This document shows positions 1-11,583 of a stretch of DNA of 64,000 nucleotides, one piece after another. Position numbers and translations under genes: made by a program. Position 1 is the first letter of the stretch. Each line of letters opens with the position of its first letter. The notes below the pieces were generated by a model. The model was not told where the DNA came from, searched no databases, and was given only the letters and a program-made list of their open reading frames with translations. The stretch is from Pezizomycotina sp. ARF18 (taxonomy: Eukaryota; Ascomycota), in NCBI GenBank assembly GCA_002224055.1, contig AZLU01000038.1, positions 124,001 through 188,000 on the forward strand. The letters run 5' to 3'.

Positions 1-1003
1 CACTTCCGATTCCACAGACTGGAGCTGATTGGGAATGTCAGATCCACAGAAAGGAATCTGGGTATTCAGCAACTCCACATTATCCACATTATCAGCTAAG
101 AGCGAGATTATGAACGATGTTTTTTATGCCTGAGTTAAGAAGTTGCTATTTGGTGCCAGAGATTGAATCTGAGAAAAACGGAAGGAGGCTTTTTTCGCCT
201 TCGCCGACCTTCTGAAATAATGCTCCTCCACGCGATAACCACTCCCGCTCGCGGCCTTGTGGATTTCTTGGATCTCCACGAAAATATATCCAATGGCCTT
301 GGCGAGCCCCTCAGATCGCATACGATCCGGGTTTAAGGGCCTATGGCTCAAGACTGTGCACGTGGGAGCTAAAGTTGAAAAGGCGGAGTCCTGAATCTAG
401 GAACACCATGCCGACTGTTACTTAACTAAAGGGTTCCTATGGCAGTGGTAACCTATCTCTCGTGATAGATTAGTACCCTAGGCATAGGCTTTATTGTTCA
501 TCCTGACATGACTATAGCAGAAGTTTAGAGGCACGCTTAAACAGGTGCTGTCGTCGGCGGCCTCATTTCTAAGATCCCTTAAAGTTTCCATGTAAAAGGA
601 GCGTTTGAGCTTTAAGTTCAAGATCAATAGTAGAAAGTCTGTTTTATACTTTCCCTGCTTTCACACCGTGACTTTTATTATCTTTGCCAATAGTATCACG
701 ATATAGCGCTATCGTAGAAAAACATACACGTACTAAATTCCGTCGAGGCAATCTAGATCGCAGGCGATGGCTAGCTTCGCCGTATCACGACTATCATCCG
801 TGATCCGACCTCGCAATAGGCCTCGTACTTGTCTGGTCCTGTCCCTGCTATCAGTTGTAACTTCAAAGATGGTCCACATACTCGCATCAATCTGATCAGG
901 CCATACCAACCTGACATGGCAATGGTTCCTCTACTTTTCCGCATTCTTCATCAAAGATATCACCATTATCATCCTGATAAGTCTAGCACTCTATCCCGCC
1001 GGC
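1..1003. other. Left-edge stretch, no confident gene
   Basis: No convincing gene is visible. A 75-codon minus-strand frame at 124-351 has its first ATG about ten codons in and reads as a basic, unremarkable peptide; it may be chance. The stretch 351-830 is AT-rich and shows no repeat, tRNA or promoter that I can support. A short plus-strand frame (829-1020) overlaps the start of the membrane-protein frame that follows. Confidence 0.3.
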
Positions 1004-1483
1004 ATGTTTCGTTTGACTAAATTTATTTACCACTGGGGTTGGCTTGCGCGTTACATTTTGAAATTGGTCTTCACGGTATTTCTCCTGTCGTTCGGCATCT
1101 TGTTGCCATATATTAGCGCCATTGCAGCGTCATGTGAGGTGTGGATATACACATACTCAGGCGCTTTGGTTATCTGGCAAGAGGTCCCTGCGTTGTTCCT
1201 CGACGCAAGGTCATATATACCGCAGATACGCGACCTACGGTATGGCGACCTAGCGGTTCTCTCATTCGTCACATTAATCCTCCTGGCAAGAATAGAGCAG
1301 GAGATCTCCTTATGGTTCGTACGGGAGAGACGAAGCTACCAACATCTTCCAAACTACGCGGAGCAACAAATGAAAATCGCATGTCGCGATAGTATCGTAA
1401 ACGATACAGCACATAAAGATAGAGTGAGCCAACTGATGACCCGTGCGCGAAATCGGTTCTCTGGATCGCAATGGCTGTTCTGA
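1004..1483 (+). CDS. Predicted multi-pass membrane protein fragment, unknown
   Basis: A 159-codon ATG-started frame encodes a protein with at least three hydrophobic stretches. The first lies at residues 10-45, rich in Leu, Phe and Ile, and others at about 50-65 and 80-100. A basic, soluble tail follows. I do not recognise the family. The frame ends just where coding-like sequence resumes in other frames downstream (about 1,560-3,240), so this is probably the N-terminal part of a larger multi-exon or decayed gene rather than a complete protein. Codon use looks ordinary and not RIP-altered. Confidence that it was once coding is moderate; confidence that it is a functional gene is low. Confidence 0.35.
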   Translation: MFRLTKFIYHWGWLARYILKLVFTVFLLSFGILLPYISAIAASCEVWIYTYSGALVIWQEVPALFLDARSYIPQIRDLRYGDLAVLSFVTLILLARIEQEISLWFVRERRSYQHLPNYAEQQMKIACRDSIVNDTAHKDRVSQLMTRARNRFSGSQWLF

Positions 1484-1494
1484 TGGTTTTGTCG

Positions 1495-3240
1495 CTATTG
1501 CGGCCACCACTCGTATACGATTGCGTATCTAACTCCGTTCCTTACATCCTGATGGAAATGATAATGCCTGGCACGATCGAATACCGGAGACACCACGATA
1601 CAAATTTGTTCCAGGCGATAACGACTGGAACATCTCCGGGATGCTCGGATTGCCGTTCTCGTAGCTAGTAGGACCAAGCTCAAACGACAAACATGGCATA
1701 GACTACTTGATAAAACGTTTTCTCGGAGTGGCAGAGCTCCCGATGGGTTCGCGAGGTTCACTAAAGAGATCGATGATTCGTGGAGGAAGGCGAATGCCAC
1801 ACAGAAAACTCCGCAGGATACCACCACGACTACGATCCGCTAAAAATATCTAACCTGGATAACTCCCTCCACACAGAACTGTTCACCCCCCCAACAGAGC
1901 AATTTGGAATGTAAATATCCGAAATATTCTCCATATAATTGTTGAATCAACGCGCGAGGACGTATTCCACTTAAAACCGGATAATCACTTCGGCGAGATC
2001 ATCAAAAGGGATCGTGCTCGCTACCCAGACGAACACCGCGAGCGTATATTTCTCCTAACACCTTTCGAAAGCAAAATCCGTGAGAAGGTGGGAGTGTTGT
2101 GGTTCGCGTGCGTAGAGCCAATCGTCACTCTCGGTAAAAAGCCATGTCCAGCCTGTGCGGCTGTCAGGCGATTCCGCGCGGAGGGCTGCAAGATGCGTAC
2201 GGGGAGATATACTAGCCTTGTGTTTCATATGTGCTAAGGATGCTTGGTGATAACGTTTCCAAAAACGACTGGTGAACGTACGCGTGGACGACCCAGTATT
2301 TGCAAACATGGACGGGGAACTTTAACGGCAATTCGGAGCTTCTGAAGAAAACAGGCTTCGAAAACTCAAATGTAGTGAAGCCAGAACGGAAACAGGAGGA
2401 ACAAATGCTACCGGAGACTTTGGCTTAAACTCTTATATCCGCGATATTATTCGGCGATCGAAAGACGAAGACCGAAGGTTCCACGCCGCTGTCTGGATAA
2501 ACTTCACTCACTGAAATTCACAATGCCAGATGAACAGTCCTTGGAGGGAAAAGTGTTGCCAACGATGAGTAGATGAATAACTACGTTAACTCCATCGCCT
2601 TTCAAGATCAGTGGCTCTCCGGTACAATAGAGATGTTGGAAGAAGAAGGAATATGTAAAGAAACATTGCTGGTATTACAGGGGATCACACATTTGCCATG
2701 GAGAAGGATGCAGAAAGTGTCGATTTGAGCAATCCAATCGGAAATCCCTACCATACCTTTTTGATATACCTATGATATTTCATCATCCCAATATGCTAAA
2801 ATTAAGTATCTACGCGAACGCATCCACGCTATCTATTCTACCGACTATTCTAGATATTTTTTGGACTCTGATAGTTTCCCGAAAGAATCGGAGACTGAAA
2901 AGCTGTTACAATCTTCCTCTCTTTATCTACAAAGGGCAATCTTTGCTGCGACCTCTGAAATACAAGAGCCAAGGCGGGCTAGACGAGTATCAATTCGCGC
3001 TGCCGAATCACGGTGGCTTGGTCACTGCTGTCAGTTCATTAAGCCCGGAGAATAAACTGAGATTATCGTACCTATCGTGGAGCATTTTCCGTACGCCGTG
3101 TCAAGCCTGGAGGAAGACCCGCTAGAGGAAAAGCAAATACGGTGCTGGACGGACAATGAACTGCTCGAGCAAGCGGAGGAGTGATGGGGACGGGCAAAAT
3201 ATAAGTAGATCGAGGCAGGCATGGAACTAGCGTACTAGTG
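1495..3240 (+). pseudogene. Decayed large host gene, unknown family
   Basis: Several protein-like stretches lie on the plus strand in different frames. One runs open for about 109 codons (about 1,910-2,236) without an ATG and includes a CPAC motif. A second (about 2,305-2,427) is rich in Glu, Lys and Gln. A third (about 2,791-3,054) reads as a charged helical segment. No single set of GT-AG introns joins them cleanly, and they follow directly on the membrane-protein frame at 1,004-1,483. The simplest reading is one large gene (membrane N-terminus, soluble C-terminus) broken by several frameshifts and stops. A gene with many introns is the alternative. The function cannot be named. Confidence 0.35.
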
Positions 3241-3547
3241 GAGGCTAGAAATGGCGAGAAGATGGAAGAAAAAGGAATTGTAATGTGGTTTTACGGGAGT
3301 TAACACTTCTAGTATGGGTAGGTCGAATCATGGATGACTATTGACTCTCCCAACTACCGATCGCGATTATTGATCAAAATATTCCAGAGCGTACTGTATA
3401 ATACTAAATAACTAATTTTGCTATCATAAAGGAATATTAACTCTGTACGAAGCGACTGGTTCTAGCAAATCTGTTAATAATCGATATACCGACACCGATT
3501 TGAAATTAGTGACTAGTCGCGAACCTTAATATGATCCAACCTATCTG

Positions 3548-5492
3548 TTATTCCCCCAGGAGCCTAGTAAAAGGAATCATCGTCTTCTGCAAAATGAAAT
3601 CCGACGATGGTACCATACTTCCCCCAGCGCTAGTCCCGGGTGCCCCGTCCGTTCCCTCCACAGGCCGCTTTCTCTTCCTCAATACCTCTTCGCAACCTAT
3701 TATCTCTTCTACAAATATTCCCCTTTCAAGGCTCTCTAACTGCTCCTCCCTCTCCTCTGCTGGAGATACGCTTCGCGTTCCCTGTGGCTCGATTTCTCCG
3801 CCTGGCGTTTGCCTTTATAGTAGTCTACCCATAGCTCAAACTCCTTTCGACGTCCCACTAGCTGGATTTCCTGATCTCGCAACTGTGCCTCTCGTTCGTT
3901 CAATTGTTTTTCTCGTTCCGCCAACGAGGTATTCCGTGCCCCTTGATCCTTGCTGGTGTCTTTGACGTGCTGAGTTCTTCTACGCAGTTGCAATGAATGC
4001 CAGACCTTTCGCGGCACTTTAACAGTTCATTTTCACCCGCGTCGACTAGTGTCTTGCCGCGACTCTGGCATTTGCCGGCGGGTTCTGCCGTCTTTCCTCG
4101 CTTTCTTGGTGAGAAATTTGCTTCAGCGGTCAAGTAATCCCCTTGGTGGTTTCTTTTCCTTTTACCGACGTTTTTTGTTTTTCCTGTTTTGCCTGTCTCT
4201 TCACCTAGCGCGAAATCCTTGAAAGTGTTTCCTCCTGGACGATCTGGCGATATGCTGCTTGATTTATCCTCCTGCCCCAGAGCTCCATTCGTAGCTTCGA
4301 GAGAGTTCTCATTACCGTCGTGACTAGGAAAGTAGTCAACTGTGACTGTGCCTCGTTTACTTTCTAGAGCGGGGAGTCTCGCCACCTCTGGCCCGGGAGA
4401 AGTTGATGATGACAGGGGTTCTTGCGCAGATCTCGCTTCGTATGCTTTCATGAGGGTGCTAACCTCAAGACGGGCTTCTTGTTCGCTAATGGCTTTGTGG
4501 CGCTCTGCATCCTTCGATACCGGCCCGGGGCTGTTCGTGGTTTCGTCCGCCGTCTCGTTTACCGCAGCTGTAAGTTTTTTATCCTGTGATTCCGGTAGCG
4601 TCTCGGAGGGGGTCTTTTTTGTACCGGCATCGAACATAATTTTTGTTTTGTGACCAGATAATGGTAACTCATGCCAAAAACCTCCACGTCTGACGTTTCT
4701 AATGTCACAATACGTCGTTTCCTGCTTCTCCGTTGAAGCACGCCTAGGGTGCTGGGCCTTCCGCCTTCCAGCTTCCTGTTCCATAGTTGCTATAATCTCT
4801 TCTTGGATCTCGGTAGAGATCGTGGGATAGTGTCGTTGTGACGAAGCAGTCTTGAGGGACACCCTCATTGGCGTCATGGAAGGGAAAGGTGGCTGTGGTG
4901 TTCCAAAAGTAGGTTGTCGTTCTTGCTCTGTTTCCGGCAGTGTCTCCGGATCGGTCGGTGCTCCGAAGCCCCATGCGTACTCCAGCCAGTCCTCAGAGTC
5001 TGGCGGAAGGGGATAGTCGTCAGAAGACTCTTCGGTTAGTTGACAGCAACAACGTCTTGTATTCCCGACGTTCCTGGCGAGAAGATCCCGGACGCCGGTA
5101 GTCGAGCTTTCCATCGGGATGGTCAGGTGGCTGTATAAGCTGTATGCGCCGTAGTTTGATTGAACCTCACTTCTGTTCCCCTGAATAGCTGCTATCGATC
5201 TCTTTCTGAAAACGCTATATCGTACTTTGGGAGTATTGTTATCCGTTTGTTCAAGCTGTTGACGGAAGATCGCGTCTGCTTTCGAAGATTTCTTGGGTGA
5301 CCCGGCTAGCGTCGTAGGACTTCCGGAGCTCAGGTTGCGATATGGCGACTTATCGGGGCTTGTGGATGAGTTCATGTTGTATATCCAGTCCTCGAGGTCC
5401 TCCGGCGCCGTTTCAGTAGTTGGATGGCGGGGGAATCGCTGCGGTGTGAATAGGCTCGGGTCGTGCGTCATGTTGGAGGCGTCGTAGTCCAT
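3548..5492 (-). CDS. Unknown nuclear-type protein with C-terminal coiled coil
   Basis: A long minus-strand frame runs from an ATG at 5,492 (Met-Asp-Tyr-Asp...) to about 3,900. It encodes about 530 residues rich in Ser, Thr, Pro, Glu and Lys, with few hydrophobic stretches, so probably disordered. Near residue 440-460 lie two basic clusters (KRKR and RKRGK) that look like a bipartite nuclear signal. Coding-like sequence then continues in a second frame (about 4,010-3,736) as a coiled coil of repeated LxxREKQLxxRE-type heptads. A third frame (about 3,790-3,548) adds a further Glu-rich helix and a short tail. The two frame changes could be very short introns but look more like one-base indels. 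No enzymatic motif is seen. It is probably a scaffold or nuclear protein, but this is inference from composition only. Confidence 0.5.
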
Positions 5493-5529
5493 GATTGTTC
5501 GATCGGGGATACAAATCGATCTGTGCACC

Positions 5530-5970
5530 GATGTACAATTCTTATAGTAAATTGTTTGATATTAGCTGAAGCTCGCAAGAAACGCTTTCAAGATACAGGG
5601 TGTTCCGGTAAAGCTTCGACCTTTTCAATCTTTTATACAAGTTCCTGTTCCCCTCTGTTCAATAAAGGTCGGTTCAAAAATATAGTGAAGATCTGTCGCA
5701 TAATCCTGTTCGATTTTTTGTAGACCGGCTTTAAAGAAAGAGGCTTGACATGAAGAAATCTCCAGTGGAAAAAAAGCTGTTGAGCTGTTTGATTTGTACT
5801 GATGTAGAAAGAAGATCAGCAAAAGATAGAGTTAAGCTTGATGCCACCAGGGTGACATGCGAACTTCCGTCCTTGCTATCTAGCTTAAATTAGCCTCCCT
5901 AGAACTTTTTTATTGTAAAAGCTAGAGAAAACTCTTTGCAAAAAATGTCAACTACCTTGGCTGAACCGCC

Positions 5971-6003
<33 letters not shown>

Positions 6004-6960
6004 GTGGTTGAGAAACTAGACGCGCGGATAGCGGCATCGACAACGACGGCGCGTAGCTCCCAAAATATGGGCTATTGTGAAAATTCCCAACCTCCTCAGG
6101 TCGGGTAGATGCATTCTGCCACGTAAAATTTGCGTTCAATCTCCTGAGGACGATGACAATTGAGGAAAAAATTGAACAACAAAGTTCCTCGTTGCCAAGC
6201 TAGAAACGGCGAGATGCATCTGCTGAGCGTGGAGTCTCTGACTTCATCTCATGTCACGATTTCTTAGAAATGGATATCAGACGTATTGGCTATGGACAAC
6301 AAATCTGCGCGAGAATGTCTCTATATTTTCCTCTTGCCAGTATTAATTCGTACACTGTACTCGCCGTCGTTTTGGATATAACTTATTCACGGTCATCAAG
6401 AGGAACAGGAACATCGTATGCCGTCTACTCCCGATAAACTTGAACATGAAATGGGCATGAAAATATCGTGAGGAAATTCAACAGCAATCCCCTATCAGCG
6501 TCGATCACATCCGCTCCCTTTAAGTTTATATTAACTATAGTCGGCGTCTAGAACGGAGATGATGAAATTAAACCTCTGCAGAAGAAAGGCGTGGTGAAAG
6601 TGATGTAAAACATACGAGCTATTTCCATTGAGTGTACGACTACTGTATAAAAAAAAGGACAGAAGTTTTTGTATCTGTCAAAGGCGTTGCTTTATACAGA
6701 TGTATATTTATCGTGCCCTAGCTCCTAACTCTTTCTGTAAACGAAAGCCTGGCTAGAAGCGATCATGTTGATAGAAACATTTAAAAATTTCGACAATGAA
6801 AGACAGAGAGAACAGAAAGAAGACGATTAGGGAAGAAAGAGAATTTAAAAAGAACGAGAATTGAGAAAAGGCAGAGAAGTAAGGAAAGAGAAAGAGAGAT
6901 TAGAAAATAATATATAACCAAAAAAAAAAAAAAAAGGGAAGAAAGTAACAATTACTAAAT
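5530..6960. other. Intergenic, AT-rich, with a long T homopolymer
   Basis: No supported gene. The stretch holds an uninterrupted T run of about 30 bases at about 5,972-6,001 and an A run at about 6,921-6,934. The rest is A/G-rich tract (about 6,790-6,905) and low-complexity sequence. The small frames here are short and without conserved features. The T run could mark the tail of an old retroposed copy on the minus strand, but no recognisable body sits beside it. Confidence 0.4.
5972..6001. repeat. Poly-T homopolymer
   Basis: A pure T run of about 30 bases. Similar long A or T runs occur at about 10,688, 15,548, 32,287, 50,445, 52,230-52,273 and 62,520. They are usual in AT-rich fungal intergenic DNA and are places where read errors and length changes accumulate. 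Confidence 0.8.
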
Positions 6961-6967
6961 ATCCCCA

Positions 6968-8239
6968 CTAGGGCCAGGAAACAACGCCGAAGAACAAGTC
7001 TCCGTAGTTCCAGCAGTTAAGCAAGTTCGCTCGCACAGCCCGCGCAATTTGATCCTGCGCCATTCTTACCGCCTGAAGGATACCGACCTCAATGCGGGAG
7101 TGGTCCTCTGGCCGGGGGTTATCAAGACTGTGCGTCAGCTGTACTAAACGAATTTCGAGCTGCACCACTTCGACAGACCCAACAGCATGGCGGTCTCTTT
7201 CTTGCGTCGTCGAATCGAACGAGGCTTGTAGGGTCGCGCGGAACTCGACCATACTGCTGAATTTAACGCGCGTAAGTTTTCTTAGCTTGAAGCCGACTGA
7301 GGAGATATGGGAAAAGAGGGGTTCAGGTGATGGGGTTACTGGCGGCGGTTCCATGTCAGGGGTTTTGAACTTGCCTCCGGCCTCTCCGCGGGGTTGCGCT
7401 CGACTTGACCAGCGGCCTGACTGTCGCCATTAGCCCCCTGACTTCCTAAGCTCGGGTAGCTCGCCCTTCGCGCTGGGTTTGCGGCTGGCGGGGACCGTTT
7501 TGTCGAACTGGACCACGGTAGAGATTGGGTTTGGCCCCTCTGGGCCTGAAAGTCGGATCGTATTCGCAAGCCCATTTTTTTTGTACGCCTTCTGGGCTTT
7601 TAGACACGGCCCGCACAGATTTCCGCCATCGATCTGTAGAATTTATTGCGTAGTTAGCATCTCAAGGGAATAATCGAAGTCTAAGCGTTGTCGTGATGGA
7701 TTTCTTGGAGAATGTAGACTTCAAAAGTGGCGTGAGGGGAAGGGGGCTAATTTGAGGTCTTCACTTACCGCCTTCTTATTCCATTTGCAAGCAACACATC
7801 GGTTCCTGCTAGCCTCCAAAGCACGCTGCATCGCAGGAGAGCGCCGCGCCCCGTTGTGGGTTCTAGTATAGGTATAGCATGCATCGCAAATGATATCCCC
7901 TCCGCCGAAAATTGTTTCATTGTCTCGACGTCGAACTTGCATCGCAATCCCTTGGGAGAAAGAGATTTAGTGATGTTGGAGATTAGCTTCATCGTATTTG
8001 GCATGATATATATTGGTAAAGGAATGGACTTACTCGCAACTCCGCGCTTCCACACCTTCTTCACCTTCACCTTCTTCACCTTCGTCACCTTCTCTATCTT
8101 CCATTTCCTCCTCGGCGCGGTCCTTCTCTGAACTAATCCCTTCCGCCTCCGCACCGCGTTCGACTTCGTTGGGTGGTGGGGACGCTCTCGTCAAAAACTT
8201 CCCAGCGTTGGGACGACTATCTGGACCAGGTTTAGCCAT
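6968..8239 (-). CDS. GZ1: GATA finger / Zn2Cys6-like protein, damaged copy
   Basis: Exon 1 (8,239-8,034) starts at an ATG and encodes an acidic N-terminus (runs of Glu and Asp) ending in Ser-Cys at a GTAAGT donor. Exon 2 (about 7,950-7,769) carries the second half of a GATA-type finger, with CDAC followed by a YxYxxxH segment, then a CVAC-K-W motif and another GTAAGT donor at 7,768. Exon 3 (from 7,633, after a CTAAC branch and CTACAG acceptor) gives CGPC and, one frame over, W-x-C-x-Y-D-P-x-F. The frame change falls in an A8 run near 7,578. A C-terminal helical segment follows to 6,968. The third Cys of the Cys6 cluster is absent, and exon 2 needs a frame correction. It is probably a decaying DNA-binding protein gene, or intact with sequence errors. 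Function is inferred from the finger family only. Confidence 0.55.
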
Positions 8240-9540
8240 TGACACAGTACTTGCTTCTATTAGAGTCAGTCGGGATTTATGAGTTTGACCTCGGGGAACC
8301 GTTTGTTGACTAGCACATGTTATTTATTTTGTTTGATTCTCTGTTTGTTGCGTTGGTGGTTCTAGCAGATTTTTGACAGGTGGAGAGAAAAATCAAGCAA
8401 ATTAATAAATTATTAAAGGAATCAAGTTTGCAGGTTAGTTTTTCATCTCAGAAGAGATTTGTCTCCAGGTGGCGACAACGTGGTTCGAACGCGAACGAAC
8501 GTACAGTAGGGAGGGATTTGGCTACGTTATGAAGCACGCCGTTACAATCGGCGCATGATCGCGAGGTTGGGTCCCACTCTCTTGACGTAAAATGCTTATA
8601 TTAGGGAAGATTGACCTCACCCATGTGTTCACAATGCCAAAAGGCGGAAGGCCGACTTTATAACATGTCCGCTTATTCATGCCCTCCAGTATCGCGATCC
8701 CGGAAATCGATGCAGATTTCCCGTCGTAATAGCGATATCTCAGAAGAACAATCAACTACCCCGCGCTACACAAAGCAATCGTCCGCACAATTGTGTAGAA
8801 GATGGATAATATGCTGATGTGGACCCGACAATGATAGCGTATGTGGTGTATAAAGGCGACCTCGTGGTGATGACCTCACTACAGCCTAGGACGGGTTGGT
8901 GATACCGATCTGTTGATGGCACGTTAATGGTATGAGACCAATACGTTTGTGAATTAATTTCTTCAATGGATCTAATGCCGATAATTCCATGAGCAGGATG
9001 GCGGTGCTTCTTTTGACATGAAGGTTAATGGTGGTGGGGAAGGTACCAAGAAGAGGGAGACGTAGACTTAGTTGAGGTCTTGATATAAGGGAGATGTTCC
9101 GACTCTTATTGCCATTCTCTCAAAGGAGGTTGGACTTAAGGCGCTAGTTGTATAAATAAGCTGGTGAATCATTTGACAATCACACATCAATCGCTTACGT
9201 CGCACTGAGTATTCAGACATTTTAAATGTCGCTTGAAGGCTTAGAAGAAAGCAGTGCTTCCTGAAGCGACGGGGAGTATGCACCAAGTCTAGGAATATGT
9301 CTCGTGCATTCGATTAACATTTCTTAATAAATGTAATTTTAGTTACTAACGAACATTTTCTCGTATATTCATCTCATCGTCCAATTTCCCGACTGTAATG
9401 GATTAAACTTATAATCGCAAGTTGTTTCGTGAAGGCCCGGGGTTGCCTCCTCGGGCCACCTTTTAGCCTTTTCTACAAACATAAGGCCTTTTCTTCTAAA
9501 AACAATACTCCATTTTCTCTTCTCATCTCTTCTTAAGCCC
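8240..9540. other. Intergenic with one dispersed repeat copy
   Basis: Between GZ1 and the cerato-platanin gene I find no supported gene. The start region of GZ1 (8,240-8,340) should hold its promoter. A dispersed repeat copy lies at about 8,470-8,620 (listed separately). The remaining short frames at 8,522-8,817 and 9,068-9,286 have no recognisable features. Confidence 0.4.
8470..8620. repeat. Dispersed repeat, copy A (tRNA-like segment)
   Basis: This block matches the one at about 12,945-13,090. Shared pieces include TTCGAACGCGAACGA, CGCATGATCG and an ACGTAAAA tail, in the same order and with similar spacing. Read on the minus strand, the block has a GTTCGAAC B-box-like segment and a possible anticodon-like hairpin. 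It may be an old tRNA-derived SINE or a decayed tRNA gene family, but it does not fold into a clean cloverleaf by eye, so no tRNA is called. Confidence 0.4.
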
Positions 9541-9993
9541 TCATGGGCACTTTGCAGCCGCGACAGTAGCCCTTACAGTACCCAGTTCCGTCGCCCTTCC
9601 ACCGGTCAAGTAGTCTAGCGCAGCGTGGCCGACGTTAAACGTAAGTCCGGCGTCTACGGCGATAATATTGACCGTCTTGTCCTGGAAGGTAATCGTGTAA
9701 CATAATCCGCAGTTGGGGCTGCCCCAGCCTGCGACATCGGGACTGGCGGCTACATTCCAGCCGTTGGGATTTACGCCGAACTGCGGAACGGAGCCGAAGG
9801 TGGGGTATTTATGGTCGAGGCCGTAGAGGCCATTAGAGCAGGAAACAGTGTCCATGGACTGTGCGGCGTTGTCGTAGACGGAGTCCCATTTGATTGCTTG
9901 GGACCCTACGGTGGCACGCTTACGGAGCTCTGCGGGTAGCGCGGAAGCGACTCCGGCGGCGACGGCGGCGATGGCGATGAGTGAGAATTGCAT
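9541..9993 (-). CDS. Cerato-platanin family secreted protein
   Basis: A single 150-codon exon encodes a signal peptide (about 1-18, ending ASALP), a short pro-segment with Lys-Arg, and a mature domain of about 120 residues typical of cerato-platanins (Snodprot/CP/EPL proteins). Visible hallmarks are the VSYD-like WDSVYDN start, the SCSNG segment, the 'PNCGLCYTI' cysteines, and the AVDAG segment before the C-terminal Cys. Four cysteines are present, as the family's two disulphides need. These proteins are secreted, bind chitin oligomers, loosen cell walls and act as elicitors or virulence aids in plant-associated fungi. Length and motifs agree with an intact gene. A TATATAA box lies about 145 bp upstream. 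This is the best-recognised gene in the window. Confidence 0.95.
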   Translation of the reverse strand: MQFSLIAIAAVAAGVASALPAELRKRATVGSQAIKWDSVYDNAAQSMDTVSCSNGLYGLDHKYPTFGSVPQFGVNPNGWNVAASPDVAGWGSPNCGLCYTITFQDKTVNIIAVDAGLTFNVGHAALDYLTGGRATELGTVRATVAAAKCP

Positions 9994-10134
9994 TTTTAAA
10001 GCGAATGTAGTGTGGATGGTAACGAGAGCAAGGGTGATGATATGGAAACTTTCGTGAAGTTTAGCTTCAGGTCTGAACGAATGTTTAATCGATGAGGATG
10101 ATGATATCGGTGGCTTTTGAGGGAACTTCGGGTC

Positions 10135-10143
10135 TTTATATAG
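10135..10143 (-). promoter_or_regulatory. TATA box of the cerato-platanin gene
   Basis: On the minus strand the sequence reads TATATAAAG, about 145 bp upstream of the ATG at 9,993. That distance leaves room for a 5' leader of about 110 bases. A pyrimidine-rich stretch lies between the box and the ATG. No binding site for a named regulator could be assigned. Confidence 0.55.
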
Positions 10144-10144
10144 C

Positions 10145-10870
10145 CATCACTACGCAATCTATCTTTAGCTCCAGGATCTTTTCTACTCCCCTTGGTCTTT
10201 TGATTCTACGGTTCGGCTAAGTAAAGTAGGGATCATGTATTGTTGAAATCCGTTGAACAATCCGTCCTTTCTTCCCCAACCCCCAAAAAACGGGTTAGGT
10301 AAATGTAACATGGAGTGATCATTTGGTGAACAATCCAAGCCCGTTCTATCCCTTCCTTCATCCTCGTAAACGCACTACCGCTAAAAAGGGACAGATAGAA
10401 CCCGACTTGGAGAACCAAAGCAGATCAAAGCTCTCAAATAGTTACTCTCATCATAATGCTAACGGTCAGTATATCCGTACTTTTGGGGAAAAAAATATCA
10501 TCCCATTGTCTAACTATGCTCGGGAGCTCTATAGCCATTTTACAGTGGAGTAACCCCGTTTTGAAAATAGCTTATGATTGGGTTACAGTGCGGGGAAAAC
10601 AGGAGGAATGCTCGGATCCTTCCGGAAATCGTCATCACTCTTACGCATCTGGAGGTTATTTTCGGGAGACAAGCGTTAGTTAAATGTAAAAAAAAAAAAA
10701 AAAAAATTGCCCCGCCCATGGGCATAGTCAATAACGGAGACTCGGGACTTGGGTTTGCGAGCGCAATAGCAGCGAAGCCTATGAACGATATTTCGCGGGC
10801 TTGTTTTTTTTTTCTTATCATGCATAGGAACAACGACGCATCTTATACGGCTGTTTCCCTGCGGAATCGT
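10145..10870. other. Intergenic, no confident gene
   Basis: Short frames on both strands overlap one another and carry homopolymers (A run at about 10,688-10,706, T run at about 10,803). None has a recognisable motif or a clean start and stop context. I see nothing to support a gene here. Confidence 0.35.
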
Positions 10871-10879
10871 TCCCATTGA

Positions 10880-11583
10880 GGAAAGCTGCCTTTGGGTGGC
10901 GAGCTACATTTTTAAACCACGGAAAACTTTCCGCGAGAACAGGGAGCCGCGTGGCTTTCAAATCCCCAAGTTTTTGCTACGTTTCTTTTTGTTTGGTTCA
11001 AATTCATTCTAGCTCCCGTGCCATTTACCCCCAGCTCGAGGGATGGCACTGCAACTACTACACAGGAGCCCGATTTGATGCGTAAACTACACCTTAGGCG
11101 GACACACGCAAATGATCCACAACAAGCCGGTGCGGTTGTATGGAACACCTGTTATAATTATAAACGTCACCGTGAAGTCGATCGGCCCGTCGCTTTACAG
11201 GGCAGGCTCCGTCTAAAGAAGAAAAGCAGGTCATGCTAGTAATCCGTCACCTCTCGAATCTCCGAGCGAAAGCGGACCGCAACTACTGTCCAAAAAGGCT
11301 CAAACTCGACAGAGCCCTGTTTTTAGCTATACATATATTCAGTCGTAAAATGGCGTCCTTAATTATTCATCGCTCACCTGAAAAACGCCACAGGTTCCAA
11401 TAACACGAAAAATACTGTCTCCTATCCTCGCTTGGATTTCCCTTCGGTGGCGTAATGGGCCTCCTTGGAGAAATGGAAGCAGAAGTTATGAAATTGACTC
11501 AGGAACTAGACTGCATTGACGCTGAACATCAGCGTCGAGTTCTTCTGGAGAATCGGCTCCTTAACCTACGAAGAAACCTGTAA
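10880..11583 (+). pseudogene. GZ2: relic of the GATA / Zn2Cys6-like family
   Basis: The second half of a GATA-type finger reads in one frame at about 11,090-11,190: WNTCYNYKRH, then a D-R-P, matching the C-x2-C-Y-x-Y-x3-H-x-(5)-R-P pattern of the other copies. The third cysteine of the finger has become Trp. Upstream (about 11,045) a CNYYTGARFD stretch in another frame matches the first half. At about 11,420-11,583 an open frame ends in a charged helix (with an internal ATG at 11,454 and a stop at 11,581) that matches the family's C-terminal domain, including the G-V-x2-L-x3-M-x3-V-x2-L pattern. The Cys6 cluster between them is not readable. This is a broken copy. Confidence 0.5.
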
